From: Lachnospiraceae bacterium | GTDB taxonomy: Bacteria > Bacillota > Clostridia > Lachnospirales > Lachnospiraceae | Assembly: GCA_014804755.1 (NCBI GenBank) | Contig: JAAUZE010000017.1 | Span: forward strand, 207,787-271,786 | Length of the DNA: 64,000 nucleotides | Direction: 5' to 3' | Part shown: positions 26,804 through 34,480 of the stretch, one piece after another | How the letters are laid out: every line of letters begins with the position of its first letter | Numbering within the stretch: position 1 is the first letter of the stretch | Made by a program: the position numbers and the translations under genes | Notes under the pieces: generated by a model | The model's input: only the letters and a program-made list of their open reading frames with translations | The model's database searches: none | Told to the model about the DNA's origin: nothing

Positions 26804-26912
26804 ATCCAACCTCTCCCATGCGGTCTTAAATACCGCATACACCCTTTGCCAAAATACGCTAACCAATCCGACCTTCAGCAATTTCAAATCCGCCAACTAC
26901 CGCCCGTCACAA

Positions 26913-27875
26913 TCATAACGATTGACCCTTTTCCCGCAGCACAGCCAATAAAGCATCCATCATTTCCACGCCCGGAAAATGTCCTGTATTTGGAATCACC
27001 TGATAACTTAAATTTGCGTTGCCGCTATTGGAGACCAATTCCTTCACCGTTTCTGTCGATGCAACGATATCCGTGTCCCCCTGCAAAATGACATACGGAA
27101 TTTCAACCTTGCACAACTGACCGGAGAGATCAAGCTTCAATATTTCGTTCCATAATGACGTATTTTTCCTATAGCCATTTATCATAATCGCTTTAAAGTC
27201 TTTCATCTTATAATCAGGACTTGTCATTAATCCCTTGATGATTGGTCCCATCGGTGCTTTCACACCTGATTTATTCTGATATGCATCCGTATATTTTCTA
27301 AGTGAGCCTGAAATGAGCTGTAAATCTTTGCCTGTAACATGATCCCTGGTTACTTTATTGATTCTTTCTAATTTCTTTTTGGAAATCTTACTTTTCGACA
27401 ACGCATTTTTCACTTCATCACAAAGAAACACATTCTTCACGATCTGTCCGCAGGCGATAACCGCATCAACAGCATGGGGATTTCTTTCTAACAGTTTTGC
27501 GCTTAAGATGGACCCCCACGATGTCGAAAAAATCATCAGCTTATTATTCGGAAATTTCTTTTTTATCTGCGCTGCTAATTCCTCTGTCATCTGAACAAAC
27601 GAATCTATGGAAAAGGTATCATCAATCACATGGTTATTGATTCCGCAGCCAAGCTGGTCCCAATAAACCATGATAAACTCATCCGTAAACGCCGGAAATA
27701 ATCCTCTGCACCCAACGGAAAACGGAATCGGTGTTCCCGGACCTCCGTGCAGGGCAATGACAATCGGAGACTCTTTTTTCTTTCCTTCTATCAACACTTT
27801 CTGTTCCTGTCCGCCTAATGAAAACGAACATAATTCCGATATTTCATTATTCGCTATGATCTCTTTTCTCTTCAT
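26913..27875 (-). CDS. Alpha/beta-hydrolase of the proline-iminopeptidase type
   Basis: 320 residues. The oxyanion loop is HGGPGTP, and the DQLGCG strand follows. The nucleophile elbow is FSTSWGS, which replaces the usual GGSWGS. The acid is likely the Asp in LQGDTDIV, and the His lies in PNTGHFPG. These features match the S33 family, whose members release N-terminal residues or hydrolyse small esters. The substrate cannot be predicted. It is transcribed alone, and a bidirectional terminator follows upstream of the next gene cluster. Confidence 0.82.
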   Translation of the reverse strand: MKRKEIIANNEISELCSFSLGGQEQKVLIEGKKKESPIVIALHGGPGTPIPFSVGCRGLFPAFTDEFIMVYWDQLGCGINNHVIDDTFSIDSFVQMTEELAAQIKKKFPNNKLMIFSTSWGSILSAKLLERNPHAVDAVIACGQIVKNVFLCDEVKNALSKSKISKKKLERINKVTRDHVTGKDLQLISGSLRKYTDAYQNKSGVKAPMGPIIKGLMTSPDYKMKDFKAIMINGYRKNTSLWNEILKLDLSGQLCKVEIPYVILQGDTDIVASTETVKELVSNSGNANLSYQVIPNTGHFPGVEMMDALLAVLREKGQSL

Positions 27876-27942
27876 AGGACTTCCTCATTCTCATCCATAT
27901 ATTCCTAATCTTTAGTTTAGCATAGCGCCCGTGTTTTTGCCA

Positions 27943-27979
27943 TAAAAAAACAAGATGTCCTTTCACATCTTGTTTTTTT
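27943..27979. terminator. Hairpin with A and T tracts between two minus-strand units
   Basis: Seven A, then ACAAGATGT, six bases, ACATCTTGT and seven T. The stem is nine bp and works in either direction. On the minus strand it ends the transcript of the VWA and Rpn-tail genes. The hydrolase gene lies beyond it. Confidence 0.8.
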
Positions 27980-28009
27980 ATGAAATATATCATTCCCTGC
28001 AACAAATCT

Positions 28010-28207
28010 CTATGTGGCCTGCAAATCTCCTTCCAATGCTTCCACCTGTTCCATCGTCAAATCTGTATATAGAGCAATCTCTTCGATCGGCAATTGATTC
28101 TTTAGCATCTTTAACGCCATCTGCTTTTTTCCCTGCTTAATGCCTTGCTCAATGCCCTGTTCTATTCCCTGCTCATATTTTTCCTGATATTTCATCTGTA
28201 ATGTCAT
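28010..28207 (-). CDS. C-terminal tail of an Rpn/PD-(D/E)XK transposase-like protein
   Basis: 65 residues from an ATG that has GGAGG nine bases upstream. The sequence has the marks of the end of Rpn (recombination-promoting nuclease) proteins: tandem GIEQGIEQG repeats, ALKMLKNQLPIEEIALYTDLT and a closing MEQVEAL. The nuclease core is missing. It may be a relic or a real small protein, since Rpn genes often produce short C-terminal products from an internal start that act as inhibitors. It follows the VWA gene directly. The DNA repeats in this stretch make length variation likely. Confidence 0.5.
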   Translation of the reverse strand: MTLQMKYQEKYEQGIEQGIEQGIKQGKKQMALKMLKNQLPIEEIALYTDLTMEQVEALEGDLQAT

Positions 28208-28263
28208 ATAGTCCAACCTCCATATGTGAAGTCCTCTTACAGCCCTCTTCTCTCTCACCTGTA

Positions 28264-28953
28264 TTATAATCTATGCCGATGCACTTGACAAGCACTGCCT
28301 TCCTCCAGATGCTCTTTTACCGGTCTGAGGAAATCCGCAATCTTCGAAGCCATTTCCGTCTCATCATAATCCGCCAGTCTCATACATGACAGAACATTTC
28401 CGGCCGCCTGATAATTCAGTTGCACGCCTCTGCTGTCGTTCTTATAGCTTGCAGCATGTGTTTTACGAATGCCCAGCTTTTCTGCCTCTTCCACCGCATC
28501 CATGTTGGCACCGAGAAACAGGAACTGCCAACCCTTTTCCTGATTTTGTTCAATCATCTTTTTAACCATTTGGGCAGAATATTCCCGACTGGCATTTTCC
28601 TGACCATCCGTCGTAATGACAAAAATGATTTTCTCCGCCTTCCATTCATCCGGCAAACGGTCCTGAATGTTCTCCATCTTTTTTACCGTACTTCCGACCG
28701 CATCCAATAACGCCGTACAGCCTCTTACATAGTAATCCTCTTCCGTCAATGGCTTCACGCCCTCAATCGGGAACCTGTCATGAATCATCTCTATCCGGTC
28801 ATCAAAGAGAACCGTTGTCACACTCGCCTCTCCCGCCCCCTTCTTTTGTTTGAGAAGCATCCCGTTGAAGCCGCCGATCGTATCACTTTCCAAGCCTCCC
28901 ATGGAGCCGCTCCTATCCAAAATAAAAACCAGTTCTGTTAATCCTTTTTTCAT
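28264..28953 (-). CDS. Cytoplasmic VWA-domain protein
   Basis: 229 residues with a complete von Willebrand A MIDAS: DRSGSM at 13-18, the Thr of GCTALLDAV and TDGQEN. No signal or membrane segment is present, so it acts in the cytoplasm. VWA proteins of this type scaffold protein complexes in a metal-dependent way and are close to the TerY group found in stress and tellurite clusters. The ribosome site GGCAGGG is clear. The gene directly upstream encodes a 215-residue HTH-like protein, so the two are probably linked in function. Confidence 0.8.
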   Translation of the reverse strand: MKKGLTELVFILDRSGSMGGLESDTIGGFNGMLLKQKKGAGEASVTTVLFDDRIEMIHDRFPIEGVKPLTEEDYYVRGCTALLDAVGSTVKKMENIQDRLPDEWKAEKIIFVITTDGQENASREYSAQMVKKMIEQNQEKGWQFLFLGANMDAVEEAEKLGIRKTHAASYKNDSRGVQLNYQAAGNVLSCMRLADYDETEMASKIADFLRPVKEHLEEGSACQVHRHRL

Positions 28954-29032
28954 ATGCGTACCCTGCCTTTCTTTTTGATATACACATATTACAAAAAAGA
29001 ATCACAAAACTGGTCGCTTCCGAAGGGACATT

Positions 29033-29680
29033 TTATCTCGAAAGAGTTCCCTCACCATAGTCATCTAAAACCATGTTCGCGAAATGAATATTATACTCGT
29101 TGTTTTCGATCAAATACATGATGATCAGATCAAACCTTGAGGACGCCGACAGCGTATATCCGGCGGTTCCCAACAATTTTTTCGTCTCGTCCATTTCAAG
29201 CTGCAATGCCAGACATAAGGATATCGCCGTCTTTTTACTCGGCATATAATCCTCATTACTGCGAATCCTTGAAAATAATCTGCGGTCGATATTTGCACTT
29301 TTATAAACCGCCGAGTCCTTCAAACCTTTCTCATCAATCAGCCGAAGCAGTCTGGTCGAAAACGACTCCTCCTTCTGATCCAATACTTTATTAATATCTT
29401 CGTGTTCGGCTTTCCTTAGGAATTCCGGAGCCTTAAGGCTGCCCGCAGACACGCCTGCCGTTGTCTTACTTTCCCTTGGACTTTGCAGCATTCTCGGGCT
29501 TTGGCATGAAAACGATCCCTTTTCTTTTTGCTGTTTTTCCCTGACGGTATCCGGATGAGAAGCTTCGAACAGAGAGACGGCATTTACATCCCCGCCGAAA
29601 AACCGTGTGCTTATGTATGCATCCAGCTCTGCCCGGATTCTCTCCAACCGTTGATAAAAGATCTTATCCGCCCTACTCAT
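29033..29680 (-). CDS. Putative lambda-repressor-like DNA-binding protein of a VWA cluster
   Basis: 215 residues from ATG 29680, which has GTGAGG eight bases upstream. The track to 29770 lacks a site. The N-terminal 100 residues are basic and low in hydrophobics. The C-terminal half (about 115-215) is helical and resembles an HTH domain adjoining VWA genes in Clostridia: LIDEKGLKDSAVYKSANI, SRIRSNEDY, PSKKTAISLCLALQLEM. The role is probably regulation of, or partnership with, the VWA protein. I do not recognise a named family. Confidence 0.5.
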   Translation of the reverse strand: MSRADKIFYQRLERIRAELDAYISTRFFGGDVNAVSLFEASHPDTVREKQQKEKGSFSCQSPRMLQSPRESKTTAGVSAGSLKAPEFLRKAEHEDINKVLDQKEESFSTRLLRLIDEKGLKDSAVYKSANIDRRLFSRIRSNEDYMPSKKTAISLCLALQLEMDETKKLLGTAGYTLSASSRFDLIIMYLIENNEYNIHFANMVLDDYGEGTLSR

Positions 29681-29768
29681 ACGTGGTACCTCACTCTGTA
29701 TCCTTTTTTCTCCGTCACATTCTGTTTTCTCCGTCATATCATATAGAAACCTACTTACCGGATGCATC

Positions 29769-29969
29769 ATGAAAAACCATTGTCAAAATCTCTATCTTCT
29801 ATCAACCATAGCCTGCCAGCTCGCAGAGTGCCTGAATGAAAAAGAACTGGAAATGCTCTCTGCAGACTTGATCGCTTTAGGGTATATGATGGAGTCTTTA
29901 CAGGCACATCAATGTACCTGTGAAACCGATTTGTCTGTCAGCACGCAAAGCGATTGCTTTCCCGCATGA
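29769..29969 (+). CDS. Small DUF6774-like protein
   Basis: 66 residues with a Cys-containing segment LLSTIACQLAECLNEKEL and LEMLSADLIALGYM. This resembles a small helical family common in Lachnospiraceae (DUF6774, named from memory). It has no Shine-Dalgarno of note. It is divergent from the HTH-like gene at 29033-29680, and the ATG lies about 90 bases away from that gene's chosen start. The function is unknown. Confidence 0.55.
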   Translation: MKNHCQNLYLLSTIACQLAECLNEKELEMLSADLIALGYMMESLQAHQCTCETDLSVSTQSDCFPA

Positions 29970-29993
29970 CCGCTTTTGTAAGAGGTCTTGTTC

Positions 29994-30635
29994 TCACAAT
30001 TTTATCACAACGCGGATATCCGTTTCTACGGCTTTCTGAAACTCCTCTGCGTCTTCCGGCTTTCCCACGATGTTTCCATAATGGATTGGGATTGCTACGG
30101 TCGGTCTGATCTGGTTGATCAGTTCGGCTGCTTTTTTCGCTGTCATTGTATACGTGCCGCCGATCGGTACCATCGCGATATCGCACGTTACTTTTCGGTT
30201 ATCCGGCGTCGCATCCGTGTCGCCCGCAATATAAACGCGGGTATCCCCGATTGTCAGAATATATCCTACCCATCCCTTCTTTTGCGGATGAAACGGCTTG
30301 TGATTGTTATAGGCGGGTATGGTTTCTATAGCAGTCCCACACTCACAAAGCTTCTGATCCGGCTTTACCACAACGACCCGATTGTCTTTGAATAGATCAC
30401 TGCTTCTTTCCTCAAGAAGCTCGGGCACAACAAGTACCGTGTCGGCATTGACCACTTTTTGAAGATCATCCGGCGAAAAATGGTCCCAATGATCATGCGT
30501 GATCAGTACCATATCCGCATCGTGATCCGCTTTTGGGATTTGAAGCGGATCGATATAGATGATCTGATCTCCGCCGATGCGGATACTGCTTTGTGTCAAT
30601 ACTTCAATGCTGTCTAAAACCTTACTGTCAAACAT
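29994..30635 (-). CDS. UlaG-like metallo-beta-lactamase-fold hydrolase
   Basis: 213 residues. The metal-binding THDHWDH motif is at 46-52, IAGDTD follows and a late PIHYGN is present. These are the ligands of the MBL fold in the UlaG branch, which cleaves phosphodiester or lactone bonds. Members often act on small substrates, and UlaG itself hydrolyses L-ascorbate-6-phosphate. The start follows AAGGAG. It has no clear operon partner. The next gene upstream is the YafQ toxin, 26 bases away. Confidence 0.82.
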   Translation of the reverse strand: MFDSKVLDSIEVLTQSSIRIGGDQIIYIDPLQIPKADHDADMVLITHDHWDHFSPDDLQKVVNADTVLVVPELLEERSSDLFKDNRVVVVKPDQKLCECGTAIETIPAYNNHKPFHPQKKGWVGYILTIGDTRVYIAGDTDATPDNRKVTCDIAMVPIGGTYTMTAKKAAELINQIRPTVAIPIHYGNIVGKPEDAEEFQKAVETDIRVVIKL

Positions 30636-30660
30636 TGTTTTTTCTCCTTAACAAGCAAAA

Positions 30661-30951
30661 TCATTTACCAAACAGATCACTGTGTGACCCCGTACGGGAT
30701 AAGGTCAGTACCAAAACGCCATCATCAATCCGGTAGACCAGCAGCCAGTCCGGCAGGACATGGCATTCGCGGTGTCCGGTCCAGTTCCCTGTCAGGGCAT
30801 GATCCCTGTTTTTGTCCGGGAGCGAAAGCCCCATGGCAAGCGTGGCGATCACGTCCTCCAGCAAACAAATGTCCAGCCCACGTTTCATTGCCAGATTATA
30901 GTCTTTTTTAAACTGAGTAGTTAGCTTGACGGTGTACTTTGCGTTCCTCAT
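30661..30951 (-). CDS. yafQ: YafQ-type mRNA interferase toxin
   Basis: 96 residues matching YafQ/RelE: KLTTQFKKDYNLAMKRGLD, LPDKNRDHALTGNWTGHRECHVLPDWLLVYR (in parts) and LSRTGSHSDLF. The catalytic His and the C-terminal TGSHSDLF box are all in place. These toxins cut mRNA in the ribosomal A site. The ATG overlaps the antitoxin stop by four bases. The system looks intact. Confidence 0.9.
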   Translation of the reverse strand: MRNAKYTVKLTTQFKKDYNLAMKRGLDICLLEDVIATLAMGLSLPDKNRDHALTGNWTGHRECHVLPDWLLVYRIDDGVLVLTLSRTGSHSDLFGK

Positions 30952-31226
30952 GCCTTCAGGTCCGCGAACAATTCATCCAGATCAGTATACCCTTTTACCG
31001 ACGGATCTTTCGCAATCCTTTCTGCCTCCAGCATGGCTGCAACCGTCTCGCTGTTAGGCCGGTTGAGGGAAACGTCAAAGGGAATCCGCCCCTCACGAAG
31101 CGACTGGCGGACAAAAATATTGAACGCCGTTGACAGATTCATGCCAAGTTCCCCAAATAACCTGTCAGCCTGTGCTTTCAGGTCCGAATCCATGCGGATG
31201 CTGATGTTTGTAGTAGAGCCAGCCAT
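30948..31226 (-). CDS. dinJ: DinJ/RelB-family antitoxin
   Basis: 92 residues from ATG 31226 after GGGAG, eight bases upstream. The ribbon-helix-helix N-terminus is ISIRMDSDLKAQADRLFGELG, with MNLSTAFNIFVRQSL following. The C-terminal part with MLEAERIAKDPSVKGYTD and ELFADLKA wraps the toxin in known pairs. It should dimerise, bind the operon's own promoter and neutralise YafQ. A longer frame to 31295 has no site. Confidence 0.9.
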   Translation of the reverse strand: MAGSTTNISIRMDSDLKAQADRLFGELGMNLSTAFNIFVRQSLREGRIPFDVSLNRPNSETVAAMLEAERIAKDPSVKGYTDLDELFADLKA

Positions 31227-31354
31227 ATCATCATCTCCCTTCCTGCTGGTGATTACAGTATATGCCATCTGCACGAAAAAAACAATCATTTGCACGAAGA
31301 ATTAACTGCAACTTTGTTTTTCCCCTGTTATTCATCTTGATTCTTTTTTATGTT

Positions 31355-31873
31355 TTAATAGCACTCCTCTAACGTCTGCTGCCCCAGCGCAAGAATGTGA
31401 TCATCCAGAACCGCAAACGTAACATGCATCTCGTAATCCGGGTACTCTTTCATAAAATCCCGGCATGCCTGGATTGCCTTTCTCCACGCCCGATCTTTGG
31501 GATAGCCAAAGATTCCGGCAGAAATTAACGGAAATCCGATGGAATGGCAATCATTCTCCTTCGCGACAAGAAGCGACTGCTGATATGCGCTGTATAATAA
31601 TTGGGGTTCCTTCTGATTTCCGCCGCGCCAAACGGGTCCAACCGCATGAATAATATATTTTGCAGGCAGCCGAAACCCCGGCGTGATCACCGCATGACCG
31701 GTCTTACAGCCGCCGATCGCATTGCAGGCTTTGGTAAGTTCCGACGACCCCGCCTCTCTGAAAATCGCTCCGCATACACCGCCGCCTTCCCATAATCCCT
31801 CGTTTGCGGCATTTACAATCGCGTCTACTTTCAGGTTTATGATTCCGATCTTTTTTATTTCAATGGAGTTCAT
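31355..31873 (-). CDS. Macro-domain ADP-ribose-binding or deacetylase protein
   Basis: 172 residues, one macro domain. The binding-loop motif is VDAIVNAANEGLWEGGGVCG, and the second loop is PLISAGIFGYPKDRAW. This is the MacroD/YmdB type that hydrolyses O-acetyl-ADP-ribose or removes ADP-ribose from proteins. Its ATG overlaps the stop of the RhuM gene by four bases, so both are translated from one message. The pairing with RhuM is unusual. It may protect against an ADP-ribosylating toxin, or act with RhuM in defence. Confidence 0.88.
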   Translation of the reverse strand: MNSIEIKKIGIINLKVDAIVNAANEGLWEGGGVCGAIFREAGSSELTKACNAIGGCKTGHAVITPGFRLPAKYIIHAVGPVWRGGNQKEPQLLYSAYQQSLLVAKENDCHSIGFPLISAGIFGYPKDRAWRKAIQACRDFMKEYPDYEMHVTFAVLDDHILALGQQTLEECY

Positions 31874-32886
31874 TGGTTGTTTGTTCTCCTTTTTCTCTTT
31901 TTTACCTCCCTCTCAATCCCTTTAATACTTTTAAGGTATTCTTCCTCCACCGGCGAAAGCATTATCTTCTGATACTTTCTATACTCACCCGTTGCCTTCT
32001 TCATGGCTTGATCATGACTGACGCTTCCGCTTCCAGTAAGAAGCGTTCTTCTGCCAGAAATCAGAATTGAGTCCAGTTGCTGCACATAATCACTCATATA
32101 CATGGGCTTATGTTCAATCGCGTTGATTTCAGCCAAATCAAAATAACCAGAAACAAGATTATTGAGTATCTTCAGTTCATCTTCTTTCAGATAATTCTTC
32201 GCTACTCCTATATCCTTCAGTGCCGGCAGTTCACCCGAAAAGGACGTCAGACCCATAAACGGCTTTTCAGCATCCGCCCTTTCATAAATCACTTCTGCAG
32301 CGGTATGTCCATGTGCAGCATAATGAAGTTTGTTCTGTACAATTTTAAAGAATCGAATCGATTCTTCGCTCTTTGGATTGTAGTCCACACTCGTTGCATA
32401 AAGATCTAGCACCTGTCGGTAAAGCACTTTTTCTGATGACCTGATATCTCTGATGCGGTCAAGAAGTTCTTTCCAGTAATTTCCTCCTCCATTTCCCTTC
32501 AAACGGTCATCATCCATTGCAAAACCTTTAATAATGTATTCCTTTAAGACAGAACTGGCCCAGATACGGAACTGAGTGCCTCGAATTGATTTTACACGGT
32601 AGCCTACCGAAATAATAACGTCCAGATTATAATACTCTATATTTCTCTCAACCTGGCGGTCTCCTTCCGTTTGAACTGTTGCAAAATTTGCAACAGTTGT
32701 CTCCCGCATCAGTTCTCCCTCAGTATATACGTTCTTGATATGTCTGGAGATTGTGGATTTATCTCGCAGAAACAGCTCCGCCATCTGATCAAGCGACAGC
32801 CAGACTGTTTCATTTTGCATATTGACATTTATTTTGGTCAAACCGTCCTCCGTTTGATAAATAATGATTTCTCCACGGTCAATCAT
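31870..32886 (-). CDS. RhuM-family virulence-like DNA-binding protein
   Basis: 338 residues from ATG 32886, which has GGAG nine bases upstream. Possible earlier starts up to 33000 have weaker sites. The N-terminal 100 residues carry the RhuM winged helix: VWLSLDQMAELFLRDKSTI and SRHIKNVYTEGEL. Then come VERNIEYYNLDVIISVGYRV and GTQFRIWASSVLKEYIIKGF. The C-terminal part is a Fic-like or coiled region (HAAAEVIYERADA). RhuM was named in a Salmonella pathogenicity island, and its role is not settled. It is common in defence islands and beside restriction genes. Here it is coupled to a macro-domain gene. Confidence 0.85.
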   Translation of the reverse strand: MIDRGEIIIYQTEDGLTKINVNMQNETVWLSLDQMAELFLRDKSTISRHIKNVYTEGELMRETTVANFATVQTEGDRQVERNIEYYNLDVIISVGYRVKSIRGTQFRIWASSVLKEYIIKGFAMDDDRLKGNGGGNYWKELLDRIRDIRSSEKVLYRQVLDLYATSVDYNPKSEESIRFFKIVQNKLHYAAHGHTAAEVIYERADAEKPFMGLTSFSGELPALKDIGVAKNYLKEDELKILNNLVSGYFDLAEINAIEHKPMYMSDYVQQLDSILISGRRTLLTGSGSVSHDQAMKKATGEYRKYQKIMLSPVEEEYLKSIKGIEREVKKRKRRTNNQ

Positions 32887-33111
32887 ACACGTTTTCTCCG
32901 ATTCTTTTTCTTTTCCCCTAAATGAAACTAGCTTTTCTTCTACAATGGATTTCATCATACAGCCCCTGAATGTAGCTTTTGAAAGAAGGATGAAATCCAC
33001 CCTATAATTCAGCGCTTACTGAAATCCGGCTATGTGTAACTGTAATTATACATTAGCCGACGCATACTAAAAAATCAAGTATCATTCGCCGCTTTTTAAC
33101 ATGCAAACGTA

Positions 33112-33149
33112 AGACCGCCGCATATAGATTCGTTCCATAGCAGCGGTCT
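33112..33149 (-). terminator. Possible terminator of the cupin gene
   Basis: On the minus strand AGACCGC and GCGGTCT flank a 24-base loop and are followed by TTACGTTT. The long loop and mixed tail make it weak. It lies about 20 bases after the cupin stop. Confidence 0.35.
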
Positions 33150-33169
33150 GACATCATTTCTTATGCAAT

Positions 33170-33553
33170 TTAACATAATGCCGGCATAAACTTGGCAAAC
33201 AGATATAATCCCTCCGAACCTGCAATGACCTCGTGAACTGCTCCCGCCTGCATGATAGATATTGTCCCCGCTTCATAGGGAATGCTGCTGCCTGCATTTA
33301 CGCACCTGCCGCTGCCCTTTATCACTTCATGCGTTTCCATCTGCGTCTCGTGAATATGTTCTCCTATTCTGCAATCAGGCGCAATCCGTACCAAATGATA
33401 ACTGAACTTTCCGTCTGTATCCTTTGCGGTGAGGATATGCTTCATCTCCACGCCTTGAAACGTCGCATGCGCCGACCATTTTATTTCCGCGAATCCGACC
33501 TCTTTTTTTGGCAAACCTAATTTGCCATGATCAAACAACTCAAATGTATCCAT
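33170..33553 (-). CDS. Cupin-domain protein
   Basis: 127 residues, one cupin barrel. The first motif is GEHIHETQMETHEVI, with His ligands and Glu for a metal, and the second is AGAVHEVIAGSEG. The start follows CGGAGG. It lies just after the AraC gene on the same strand. A 17-base palindrome between its -10 box and ribosome site suggests control. The likely activity is small-molecule binding or isomerisation. The substrate is unknown. Confidence 0.8.
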   Translation of the reverse strand: MDTFELFDHGKLGLPKKEVGFAEIKWSAHATFQGVEMKHILTAKDTDGKFSYHLVRIAPDCRIGEHIHETQMETHEVIKGSGRCVNAGSSIPYEAGTISIMQAGAVHEVIAGSEGLYLFAKFMPALC

Positions 33554-33573
33554 TCCAACACCTCCGATAAAAT

Positions 33574-33605
33574 GTGTAATCGAGTTACACTCTGATTATA
33601 TTTAC
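33574..33605 (-). promoter_or_regulatory. Promoter and palindromic operator of the cupin gene
   Basis: On the minus strand a perfect TATAAT (33595-33600) is followed after four bases by GTGTAACTCGATTACAC, a perfect 6-bp dyad with a five-base centre at 33574-33590. The dyad sits on the start point, so a repressor binding there would block transcription. The -35 box is weak (AAGACA with 17 bases of spacer). Confidence 0.55.
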
Positions 33606-33636
33606 CGGATGCTGCCGTGTCTTGTAAAAAATTGCC

Positions 33637-34467
33637 CTATATTGCCTGCTGCAGCTTCTTTTTGGAACGAATATATTCTGACGGGGATATTCCGACAATT
33701 CTCCGAAACGCCTTGTTAAAGTGGCTTTGGTCATAAAATCCCATCTCTGCTGAGATTTCACCAATTGTCTTTTCCGCATTCAAAAGACTCTGTGACTTCC
33801 GTATCCGATTCTGAATGCAGAAGTGGTGCGGCGACATGCCTATGCTGCTTTTGAACTTTCTCAAAAAATAATATTTGCTGACAAAAATGTCTGCCGCCAA
33901 TGCTTCTATAGGGAATTCCCTTTCCGGATAGCTGATAAGCCGATCGGTCAAAGTCTTTATGCCCGGATCCATTTCTTTGCGGTACTTTTCTACTTCTTCC
34001 CGATCGCAATAAACGTTCCGCACAGCGGTTCGCAATTTCTCTCCCTGCTCCTCTGTCATAACATCCTGCTTCACCGCATCCCTCAGCAAATTCCGAAGGA
34101 TATTTTCTGCCGCCTCGTAATCAGTTTCCTCCACAAAAGATGACCCAATACACATAGACAGCAGCCGCGTATTCTTTTTCTGATATACCGAATGCATGGC
34201 ATAGGGCGGAATGATAAATAGGTCCCCTTTATAACACTTCCATTGTTGATTATGTATATCCGTTCTTCCATCGCAAGCGGCGGGTATCCATCCTGCGTCA
34301 CTGCAATCAGCGCGACACTGACCCTCGCAAAAATGAACTGCAGCCACGCCCTGCGTGACTAAGGATATGATATAGTGTCCTACATGATTGTGACTCTCAA
34401 AGTGCTTATCAATATTTTCCGACCACACAAATTCGATGGGATATTGATCAGATTGATAGTATCGCAT
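33637..34467 (-). CDS. AraC-family regulator
   Basis: 276 residues. The N-terminal 150 residues form a cupin-like effector domain (HFESHNHVGHYIISLV, IPPYAMHSVY). The C-terminal part is the double helix-turn-helix: AADIFVSKYYFLRKFKSSIG and IGEISAEMGFYDQSHFNKAF, ending with VGISPSEYI. It should sense a small molecule and act on one promoter near it. The cupin gene lies 83 bases downstream with a palindrome in its promoter and is the obvious target. It starts 13 bases after the KAP gene stop with AGGAG, ten bases from ATG. Confidence 0.88.
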   Translation of the reverse strand: MRYYQSDQYPIEFVWSENIDKHFESHNHVGHYIISLVTQGVAAVHFCEGQCRADCSDAGWIPAACDGRTDIHNQQWKCYKGDLFIIPPYAMHSVYQKKNTRLLSMCIGSSFVEETDYEAAENILRNLLRDAVKQDVMTEEQGEKLRTAVRNVYCDREEVEKYRKEMDPGIKTLTDRLISYPEREFPIEALAADIFVSKYYFLRKFKSSIGMSPHHFCIQNRIRKSQSLLNAEKTIGEISAEMGFYDQSHFNKAFRRIVGISPSEYIRSKKKLQQAI

Positions 34468-34480
34468 ATTTCTTTTGCTC

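Noticed and set aside
29068..29087. AACCATGTTCGCGAAATG resembling the palindromic unit at 17377-17430
   Set aside because: It lies inside a coding region and lacks the full dyad, so it is probably chance.
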